Source of the DNA: Solenopsis invicta
Lineage: Eukaryota; Arthropoda; Insecta; Hymenoptera; Formicidae
Assembly: GCF_016802725.1 (NCBI RefSeq)
Contig: NC_052668.1
Location: 8,898,001 to 8,962,000, forward strand
Length of the DNA stretch: 64,000 bases
Direction of reading: 5' to 3'
Shown piece by piece: positions 36,003-44,233 of the stretch. The number at the start of each line of letters is the position of its first letter. The stretch's first letter is position 1. The notes beneath the pieces are model-generated. The model did no database searches. It was given only the letters and a program-made list of their open reading frames with translations, and was not told the DNA's origin. The position numbers were made by a program, and so were the translations under genes.

Positions 36003-37895
36003 TCATAACTGCCATAATATTCCATTTGTATCATTGGAATACCTTTTGATTAGTACTTTATTTTCGTCCACAACTATAAACCCATGATTTTTAAGAATTT
36101 GCGGTACAGGCGGTGCAGTTTCAAATCTCTTCTTAAGTTTTCTTTTTACCTTCTCATGGTCAGTTTTTTGTAAATAAAAAATCTTTATGTTGAAATGTTT
36201 TTTAGCCCAATTAAAAAGAACTTGAGATGTTAGTATTGCATCCTGTGGTTTAGCAACAAGACTTGCTTTATATGCCTCTCTTTTGAAAGTAGCACCAATG
36301 CCATCATAAGCACTTTTACCGTCAGCAGTCGCACTGTAATGCCATTCTGCTTGAATATTGAAATCATGTTTATGATGCAGTAAGTTAGCAATCTGAAATT
36401 TATTTTTAAAATGCTGTTTCGCCCCATCCGTCATGTATAATACTCTTTTAAGATTTTTGACATTTTTTAAAATCTCTGGAATTAATAATGTTTGTACAGT
36501 GTAAACGGCAGCGATATCGTGTTTCAAACTCTCTAATAAAAATACATTACTCTTGTGCTTCAATTCAGAATTTTCTTTATAATAGTAAATAACAGGAAAC
36601 ACAGTACACTGATCATTGTTGAAGTGAAATGCTTGTGAGGCATTTTGACAAACATATGAATAGTTTTCAGAAAAATCAAACATGACAATTACTTCATCTT
36701 CACAAAGATTCTCTTTTTTTTCTGAAATGTAAAGCATTTGTTGTTTGGCGATAAATGAATGAAATTTCATAATTTGTAATTTGTTGCATAACTCGTTTAT
36801 GAACTCATCAACTTTTAACTGTTGCGTTAATAGAGTTGATCGATCAGTTCCGGTCCATAAAGAACATTGAACATGGGAAATGCATGAATCGTCCAATAGT
36901 TTAGAAAGCTTTGTAGAAAGCTCGGTAGTACCTGGGCATTGATCACATTTATCAAGATAGCAATCAGGATTCGATTCCTTACATATAATTTCATTCAAAC
37001 AATCTTTATAATTGGAAAGTGGCTTGTCTATATTTTCTGTTAGTTTCCGTACATCAATTGCATCAATCATTAACTTGACATTTTCATGGATTGTACAAAC
37101 ACAAACGGAATGTGTTCCAGAAGCCCCAGGGAGTATGCAATTTCTAGGTCTAAGTTTAGCAAATGTACTAAAGCTAACATCATATTTTGGGTTGGATTCT
37201 TTAAATAAGGCATGCAGTTCTTTTAAATTTAATAGTAAAAAACGTTTTTGCACTATTATCCGTTTATTATTTATTAAGGAAATGGCATTCTTCATTCCAG
37301 GCATTATCCTGCTGTTTATATCACTATTATAAAATTCAATTACTTTTTCAACAGTAGTTTGCGGTAAAACTCTCCCAACTCTTTTAGTAGTATCAGTTAA
37401 TACGCCATGGTTGAATTTCAATTCCTTAGATTTTTTTGCTAAATATCGTGATGCACCAAATTCTTTTACTATTTTTCTCACACTCCAAGACGACGGAGCT
37501 ATAGTGAGAATTCGCACCCTTAAAGGATCATTGTGTTTCAAGGTGGAAAATTTTTGTTTAAGACCATCAAGCATTTCTTTCAGTTCAATTTCTCTAGGTG
37601 ATCGAATGTTATCTTCATTATAAGAAATCTCTAAGTTATCAATATCCATTGTTAATGAGTTTCCATCACATTCCATATTTGTGACACAATCATTAGATTC
37701 ATCTAAAGACATATCAACATATTCAATCCTACTTTTTTTCCTACATGCACAACAAATTTTAGAATTAGTCGGTATCTCAGGAAATTTGTCCCGAATGAAT
37801 TTTGGTATCACTCGTAAATCTTTACCACAATGTCCTTTTTCACCAAGTTTCTTGAATGGATTCATACATCTATCTGTACGAGATTTAGCCGACAT
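36003..37895 (-). CDS. Transposase-like protein of unrecognised family, 630 aa, intact
   Basis: A single undamaged frame from ATG at 37895 (MSAKSRTDRC) to the stop at 36003-36005. The N-terminus has a probable zinc-binding set: C10, H22/C23 and CCAC at 48-51. A helix-rich part follows (SVRKIVKEFGASRYLAKKSK, about 135-160), then ATFAKLRPRNCILPGASGTH-like text (SFSTFAKLRPRNCILPGASG) with VCVCTIHENV. The C-terminal half has three acidic blocks that could form a DDE/D site: VIVMFDFSENYSYV (D ~406), VLYMTDGAKQHFKNK (D ~488) and EWHYSATADGKSAYDGIG (~515-532). From memory, similar proteins occur as uncharacterised families in insects and cnidarians. Position within long TIRs supports a transposase role, which is inference. 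No signal peptide or membrane segment. Confidence 0.75.
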   Translation of the reverse strand: MSAKSRTDRCMNPFKKLGEKGHCGKDLRVIPKFIRDKFPEIPTNSKICCACRKKSRIEYVDMSLDESNDCVTNMECDGNSLTMDIDNLEISYNEDNIRSPREIELKEMLDGLKQKFSTLKHNDPLRVRILTIAPSSWSVRKIVKEFGASRYLAKKSKELKFNHGVLTDTTKRVGRVLPQTTVEKVIEFYNSDINSRIMPGMKNAISLINNKRIIVQKRFLLLNLKELHALFKESNPKYDVSFSTFAKLRPRNCILPGASGTHSVCVCTIHENVKLMIDAIDVRKLTENIDKPLSNYKDCLNEIICKESNPDCYLDKCDQCPGTTELSTKLSKLLDDSCISHVQCSLWTGTDRSTLLTQQLKVDEFINELCNKLQIMKFHSFIAKQQMLYISEKKENLCEDEVIVMFDFSENYSYVCQNASQAFHFNNDQCTVFPVIYYYKENSELKHKSNVFLLESLKHDIAAVYTVQTLLIPEILKNVKNLKRVLYMTDGAKQHFKNKFQIANLLHHKHDFNIQAEWHYSATADGKSAYDGIGATFKREAYKASLVAKPQDAILTSQVLFNWAKKHFNIKIFYLQKTDHEKVKRKLKKRFETAPPVPQILKNHGFIVVDENKVLIKRYSNDTNGILWQL

Positions 37896-39300
37896 TTTTT
37901 ATTTTGGATGTGGTACAGGTAAGAGATAATTGGAATAATTGTAGAAAAAGTAAAAGTCGATAAAGAAGAGACAAAAACGTGAGTTGAATATTCTATTTAA
38001 CATAAAAAAACTTATTGATTGAATTGCAAACTATAATTAATTAACTCGATAAATTCTGTGACTAATAAATGTATTCTGATGAGGTTCTCTAATCTAAAAC
38101 AAGACGAGAAAATTTGAAAAATGAAAAAATATTGCTGTGCCTTTTATTCTATATGTGTAGTTTTTTATGTACGAGATATAAGCACTGCCACATCCATCTA
38201 GCGGCGATACCGCGTACTACTCGCAGGTGTACGACTTTAAAGATAGATCTTTTGGGTTCATGCAGTGGATATGTCGTCAATATATTCGATTGACTTGTTC
38301 GCTATTGACTGTCAATCTTATGTATTTTGATCAACAGATGCTGCTGCATTTTTACGTGATGTTTGCTAACACTATTTGCAATAAAAAAACTGCTTGGCGT
38401 TTGTTAACAGTCTGTCATCAATATGTTCGACATTTGCTTACTGTTAACCACTCTGTCATATATTTTACCAAGATTATTGCATATTAACAAAAGTGTGCTA
38501 CCATAATTGACTATAACAAAGTATGTTTTCTGTTTACGGTTTTTCTACTAACTAATCTGTTGCCAACATTTGCAATTGTAAAAAATGTTATGAGGGATAA
38601 TATAAGTTTCAAAGTAATTTTAAGTAATCTTACTATTATTCTGTGGAGAAAATGTTTTTTAAAGAACAATATTTTCTGTACCGTAGGTTTTTTGTGACGT
38701 ACTTTTTCAGGACAAGGATGAAATGATTCGAAATTTTGTATGCAAATGTCTTGATAGCCAGACCATGTTGAGCAAGGATTTTTACGTGATTCATTTATAC
38801 ACGCACGCGTATGAGCGCGCGTATCCCCCCTCCCCCCACCTCCCCCCCCCACACACACACACACACTCACACACTTACACATAAGGATTAGACCTCTGCT
38901 ATGTCATATCTTGCACATTTATTCACGTTATTATGTATTTTTTCAAAGGTTTTTTTCATTCTAGCCGTGATATTAGGTCCGCCATTTTGAATTTTCCAAA
39001 AGGCCAAACGGCATCGAAAAATAGACATTTCAACGAAAATTTTAAGCCCTTTTCGAACATTTTACCTTGTAACATTACGCCCCTCCACTGTGCCGCCACT
39101 CCAGACCGACCAACCGTCGAACGCACCGCAGCCGAGCACGTGTATCTTACGTAAGACCCACGCACGTACGATCGGCTTACGTAAGACCACCGCGTGCTAC
39201 CGCGCACGACCGACGCGCTACGCGCCGCGTTCCGAAAGCGCTCCGACTCTAGCCGGCTCGTCCGCGCTCGCTGATTGGTGCGTCCAGCCGCGCGGAACGA

Positions 39301-39308
39301 TATATAAG
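39301..39308 (+). promoter_or_regulatory. TATA box of LTR copy 1
   Basis: TATATAAG followed by CCGGCAGTGGGC. The same motif sits in the same place in copy 2 (59471-59478). It lies about 65 bp upstream of the stem-loop array, so transcripts would start just before the array. Confidence 0.7.
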
Positions 39309-39368
39309 CCGGCAGTGGGCAACGTACCAGAGATCCGTCCGAACATCCGATCTCATCGGATCCTTTCC

Positions 39369-39781
39369 AGCGCTGGGCATACTCGGCGCCTCCTAGCTCG
39401 GGGATTCTCGAGCATCTCCTCGGGAACGGGCATTCTCGTTCCAACCTTCCCGCGACTGGTAAAACCGTCGTCCCCGAGGCCGGGTATGCTCGGCCAATCC
39501 GATCCGCTCAGCCGCGCGACGGGCATTCTCGTCGCGCAGGCCATCCAATCCGATCAGCCGTGTGACGGGCATTCTTGTCACGCGGCCAATCCGGACCGTC
39601 CGGCCGGACGACGGGCATTCCCGTACGTCCGGCTAAATCCGATCCGAATCCGTTGCGCCGTACGGCGGGTATTCTCCCCGCACGGCAATTCCGTTTCCGT
39701 ACAGCCGGACGACGGGCATTCTCGTCGTCCGGCCACTCCGACCAGACCGTTCCGAGTGTCCCCGGGAATTCTCGGGGACCG
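39369..39781 (+). repeat. Serial array of 11 stem-loops in LTR copy 1
   Basis: Eleven hairpins in a row, each with a GC-rich stem around a loop close to GGGCATTCTC. Examples: GCGCGACG/CGTCGCGC around GGCATTCT (39514), GCCGGACGACG/CGTCGTCCGGC around the same loop (39702), GGAACG/CGTTCC (39421), GGCCG/CGGCC around GGTATGCT (39478), GTCCCCG/CGGGGAC around GGAATTCT (39756). Stems differ from one hairpin to the next but pair with themselves. Spacers contain CAATCCGATCCG-like words; spacing is about 45 bp in the middle of the array. Confidence 0.88.
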
Positions 39782-41545
39782 TCCGCGTCGACACCGTTCC
39801 AGTGTCCGCCACCGTACCTCCCGGGCTAACCCCGCGAGATGAGGCCGAACCGGCCGACCCCGTCGACAGCCCGCGCACAGCGCGAGGGCGTCGAGTACCG
39901 AGACCGTAACCGGTCAACCGCACGGGCCAATCGGGCCCCGAGCACGGCATTAGAGTGGACCGCCGCGCGGCCACTCTAACAAACGGATACCGTACGCATA
40001 GAGCGTAAACCGAAGCCGTCCGTAGATCACACGACTCATCCGAGTCGTTACATTGCGAGAACCGCGAGTCCGTTCCGACATCGCACGTTCCGCCGCGAAC
40101 TATGTATATAGATCTATGTTGTTAAACCGAGCAACCCCGCTTGCTACTTCCGCGCGCAAAGCGCCTAGTCACTGTCCGTCCGTTTCCGAATTGTTAAAGT
40201 CCTTTCCGTTTAGATATTAAGTACCGCGCAAATACGTTGCGACTGTTCTCTTAAATTCACGCGGGCCGACGACCGCGCAGTTAAGTGCCGCGACACTATT
40301 CGAATACCACGTGATCGTTCTCTTGATTTCCCGCGGGCCGACGACCGCGCAATTGAGGGCCGTAATGTTGTACAAGGAGCTCAGTATTATTCGATAACGA
40401 TATCGGAACTGTATAATTCCATTTTGTACTAAAGTATAGCTAAATATATTTGACCTCTTTCATTTTTACTACCAAAATACGGCATTATCATTTCGACACG
40501 AACCCGGACATCTGGCGAGCACATCCGAGCATCCGATCCTGAACCTAAAATCCCGTAACCGACACCGAGAAAGTACCAGCGTTACAACCTCAAAAATTGA
40601 AATGGGCAGCAGGGGTAGCCTTTTTGAGAATGCCCCATATATATATATACCGGGTGTCCCAGACCACCCGTCCCACCCGATTTTTTCGTAAACGCGACAT
40701 TTTAAAGAAAAATGTTTCAGACAAAAGTTGTAGGGTTTTAAAAGATCTATTTACTGATTTTATCAGTTTGACCTTGGATGGCGTCGCCAAGGTCAGATCA
40801 AAATAACATTAACTTTTTTAAATAGGACACCTCATTTTTGGTTCCAGAATCTAATAGCTGGTGTGAAGACCTTTCCAAAACACTATAAGAAAGTTTATTT
40901 TTGTTGAGTACTTTCCGAGTTGTGAGGCTTGAAAGTTACGGTGTACTGTAACCTTCAAGCGTCATAACTCGGAAAGTCCTTAACCAAAATAAACTTATTT
41001 ATAGTGTTTTGGAAAGCTCTCGAAATCGACTACAAGAAAATGCAATGAAAAATATAAGCAGAGGACACCGACTTCGCCCATGGTATCACGTTGAATAATG
41101 CTTTCTCTCTCGACCCAGCGTCGAGCGAGGAGGATGCACTATCGTAAAGCCCCCCACCACTTTCCGCCCGCACCCCGATCGTCGCCGCGCAGCCTAGACA
41201 CACGTACGAGCGCGGCTCCGCGTGTGTGCGGCAGCCGAGCGCTAGCGTCGAGAGACACCATTTCTGCCGGTGCGTGTACCTATAGTCCTACGCGTAGAGT
41301 TTTGAAGATACCTAATTACCGAGATCTCTAACATTCGGTACAGCTCTATGATGCCGTTTATTCTTGATTTATTAATATTAATCTTCATTTAATGTTGATT
41401 ATTGTAGCAATAAAGTAATTTTCACGAAAAAGCACCCTTACATACCACTCCTAAAAGTCATTGCTTAGAATTCATAATATTACGCAACTCGTCACCAATT
41501 CACGTTTTCTAATAAGCAACCCGGTCGTAAGCGTAATTTGTAGTT

Positions 41546-42601
41546 ATGCCTTACCCGAACGAAGAAGCTGCGTTAATGATGTCAGTTTTGGGTAGAGCTG
41601 GAAGTTTTCGAGCAGCTGAAATAATGTGGCGAAATGAATATCCCGATCATACACCACATTCACGCAAAGTTTTCAGTCGCTTACAACGTCGAATAATTGT
41701 AAAAGGTATTGTTCAGCCGGATCATAATAAGGGAAGGCAAATTCATCGATCAGTTCGTTCAGTAAGAGCACCTGATGTAATTGCATCTGCCTTTGTAACC
41801 CCGAATGATTCTTTAAAGCGACGAGCAAGAGATAGTGGAATAAGTCGAAGCACGATCAGTCGAATTTTTCGTGAAAATTCATTCCATCCATATCGAATGT
41901 CACTTCACCAGGCCATGACATTGAACGATCATAGACAAAAACTGATATTCTGTAATTGGATTACTCAACAATTACCTAATTTCCATAGAAGTATTTTATT
42001 TTCTGATTAGTGCACCTTTAAAAGTGACGGCGAAATAAACACACATAATTTTCGTTATTGGGCACAAGAGAATCCACATTGGTATCGAGAAATGGATCAT
42101 CAACGTATCTGGAAAGTCAATGTTTGATGCGGAATTGTTGATACGCATATCGTGGGACCATTTTTCTTTCAAGAGAATTTAAACCGTTTTTTATACGCCG
42201 ATTTACTCGAAAACGAACTTCCACGTTTACTTGAAGATATTCCACTCCAATTACGTCTAAATATGTGGTTTCAACAGGATGGATGTCCCGCCCACACGTC
42301 TGTCATTGCTCGTCATCAACTGAACCGCATATTTCGCGGCCGATGGATAGGTAAACATGGTCCACATAATTGGCCACCACGATCACCGGACCTTACAATT
42401 TTAGATTATTATTTGTGGGGACGAATAAAAGACCTTGTATACCGCGAACGACCTACGACTGCAGAAGATATGAAAAACAGAATTCGACAAGTCATTCAGT
42501 CTCTAGATACTGACGAAATTCGTCGGGCGACGGATGATTTTCAAAGTAGGGTAACAGCCTGTATAAATGCACGTGGTGGACATTTTGAACATCGAGACTG
42601 A
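41546..42601 (+). pseudogene. DD41D transposase with two nonsense codons
   Basis: One frame of 352 codons from MPYPNEEAALMMSVLGRAGS to HFEHRD. It is broken only by TAG at 42008-42010 (immediately after the first catalytic aspartate, ILFSD) and TGA at 42125-42127 (in place of a probable tryptophan in VNV-CGIV). The N-terminal helix-turn-helix resembles the DUF4817-type heads of insect elements. The second catalytic motif is WFQQDGCPAHTS and the third WPPRSPDLTILDYYLWG. I count 41 residues between the last two aspartates, which puts it in the DD41D group rather than mariner DD34D. Two simple substitutions suggest recent loss of function. Confidence 0.85.
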
Positions 42602-42616
42602 ACAACATGCGTATGC

Positions 42617-43218
42617 ACAAAGGTGACGGCAAGGGGAACCACCTTATGAAAGCACCCCGACAAAGGTGACGGCGAGGGGAACCACCTTAAAAAAGCACTC
42701 CGACAAAGGTGAACGGCAAGGGGAACCACCTTATGAAAGCACCCCGACAAAGGTGACGGCAAGGGGAACCACCTTATGAAAGCACCCCGACAAAGGTGAC
42801 GGCGAGGGGAACCACCTTAAAAAAGCACCCCGACAAAGGTGACGGCAAGGGGAACCACCTTATGAAAGCACCCCGACAAAGGTGACGGCAAGGGGAACCA
42901 CCTTATGAAAGCACCCCGACAAAGGTGACGGCGAGGGGAACCACCTTAAAAAAGCACCCCGACAAAGGTGACGGCAAGGGGAACCACCTTATGAAAGCAC
43001 CCCGACAAAGGTGACGGCAAGGGGAACCACCTTATGAAAGCACCCCGACAAAGGTGACGGCGAGGGGAACCACCTTAAAAAAGCACCCCGACAAAGGTGA
43101 CGGCAAGGGGAACCACCTTATGAAAGCACCCCGACAAAGGTGACGGCAAGGGGAACCACCTTATGAAAGCACCCCGACAAAGGTGACGGCGAGGGGAACC
43201 ACCTTAAAAAAGCACCAC
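42617..43218. repeat. 43-bp minisatellite with AAB higher-order pattern, 14 units
   Basis: Unit type A contains GACGGCAAGGGGAACC and CTTATGAAAGCACC; type B has GGCGAGGGGAACC and CTTAAAAAAGCACC. The order is A B A A B A A B A A B A A B. Later trimers (129 bp) are almost identical, so the array grew by duplicating a three-unit block. It lies between the transposase stop and the 3' end of the DD41D element. Confidence 0.95.
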
Positions 43219-43890
43219 GATAAGGTGTAAGTACGATCTTGTTACCTACACGTGGTACACCTTAGGTAACGCTAATACCTACAGGCGGCACCGATTATTT
43301 CGTTTTTACATTTTAAAAATGTTACTTTGACTTATACCTTTATGCCCAAGATCGATCTCAAGGTCGAATTCAAGATCATCATCAGGTTGATCCCTCGAAA
43401 TCATGCAAATTTTGTCTGAGCCATTTTTTTGTACAAGCACATCCCTACGTTTTAAAAGGGTGGGACGGGTGGTCTGAAACAGGTATATTTTTCATTGCAT
43501 TTTCTTGTAGTCGATTTCGAGAGTTTTCCAAAACACTATAAATAAGTTTATTTTGGTTAAGGACTTTCCGAGTTATGACGCTTGAAGGTAACAGTACACC
43601 GTAACTTTCAAGCCTCACAACTCGGAAAGTACTGAACAAAAATAAACTTTCTTATAGTGTTTTGGAAAGGTCTTGACACCAGCTATTAGATTCTGGAACC
43701 AAAAATGAGGTGTCCTATTTAAAAAAGTTAATGTTATTTTGATCTGACCTTGGCGACGCCATCCAAGGTCAAACTGATAAAATCAGTAAATAGATCTTTT
43801 AAAACCCTACAACTTTTGTCTGAAACATTTTTCTTTAAAATGTCGCGTTTACGAAAAAATCGGGTGGGACGGGTGGTCTGGGACACCCGG

Positions 43891-43924
<34 letters not shown>

Positions 43925-43929
43925 TTATG
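43891..43929. repeat. (TA)n tract and residual fold-back arm
   Basis: A TA run of about 28 bp, then AATATAGTTATGA, which belongs to the left arm of the 34728-53093 element. Confidence 0.8.
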
Positions 43930-43934
43930 AAAGC

Positions 43935-44204
43935 TGTTGTATCTCTTACTTTGTGGGTGTGGGTGATTCACAATTAAGCGAGAGGGATATTTATAATGCA
44001 ATGCCGAGTTTATTGTTACGGGATACAGACAGACTAAAAGAAAAATACTGAATACATAGACTGACTCTCTGGGAAGGCCCGGAAGGTTACCGGATAATAT
44101 AGATGGGTCAGTGCTCATGAAAAGAAAGGCGGCTTCTTATTGGTCGAGAGAGGTACACGGGTGTAGTGTGCGAAATGCATATGGCGGTAATTCCAAACAT
44201 AACA
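43935..44204 (-). repeat. 3' LTR of the Gypsy element
   Basis: Downstream LTR relative to the minus-strand coding frame, preceded by the polypurine tract. Same sequence as 48569-48838. Confidence 0.95.
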
Positions 44205-44216
44205 TTTCCTCCCCTC
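44205..44216 (-). promoter_or_regulatory. Polypurine tract of the Gypsy element
   Basis: On the minus strand GAGGGGAGGAAA directly precedes the 3' LTR, the usual position for priming plus-strand DNA. Confidence 0.8.
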
Positions 44217-44233
44217 AACGGAAATTCTCCTGA

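Larger units (their letters stand above)
39068..40586 (+). repeat. GC-rich solo LTR, copy 1 (1519 bp)
   Basis: Begins TGTAACATTACGCCCC and ends ...CCAGCGTTACA. ACCT lies on both sides (39064-39067 and 40587-40590), a 4-bp target duplication. Removing it restores the right TIR arm of the surrounding transposon. A second copy lies at 59248-60686. TG...CA ends, a TATA box, 4-bp duplications and no internal region mark both as solo LTRs of an LTR retrotransposon, probably Gypsy-like. The GC content is far above the surroundings, and the many long ORFs in it come from that composition. Confidence 0.88.
35049..40636 (-). mobile_element. DNA transposon with ~510-bp TIRs and one intact 630-aa ORF
   Basis: Left arm 35049-35557 begins GGGGCATTCTC. 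The right arm is the near-identical inverse at 38600-39067 plus 40587-40636, split by a solo LTR. Both ends sit in (TA)n, so the target duplication cannot be read. A ten-base copy of the terminus (GGGGCATTCT) also lies at 35018-35027 within the same TA tract. Between the arms: a 41-bp minisatellite, the minus-strand ORF and about 700 bp of leader. Close arm similarity and an undamaged ORF point to recent activity. Confidence 0.85.
41057..43485 (+). mobile_element. DD41D Tc1/mariner-superfamily transposon
   Basis: Inserted at TATA (TA duplication) in the centre of the fold-back element. Its right end reads ...GTGGGACGGGTGGTCTGAAACAGG, sharing 19 bp (CAGACCACCCGTCCCACCC on the other strand) with the terminus of the outer element. 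The left end (AGCAGAGGACACC) is only weakly related. It contains a transposase gene with two nonsense codons and a 43-bp minisatellite. Confidence 0.72.
40650..43890. mobile_element. Fold-back element (family of 29882) split by a DD41D transposon
   Basis: Ends CCGGGTGTCCCAGACCACCC and its inverse, flanked by TA on both sides within (TA)n. Arms of about 405 bp (40650-41056 and 43486-43890) match the 850-bp MITE at 29882 in layout and words (AACACTATAA, GAGTACTTTCCGAGTTGTGA, GACCTTGG). The centre is replaced by the element at 41057-43485. Confidence 0.85.

Noticed and set aside
39369..39781. CRISPR-like array
   Set aside because: The repeats are self-complementary hairpins with variable stems in a eukaryotic LTR; no spacer/repeat regularity or cas genes.
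39090..39974. Long GC-rich ORFs (up to 250 codons) in the solo LTR, and their counterparts at 59241-60176
   Set aside because: They arise from low stop-codon frequency in GC-rich sequence, overlap on both strands and follow the hairpin array with no protein domain.
42617..43218. CRISPR-like array
   Set aside because: Continuous 43-bp units without unique spacers; a minisatellite in a transposon.
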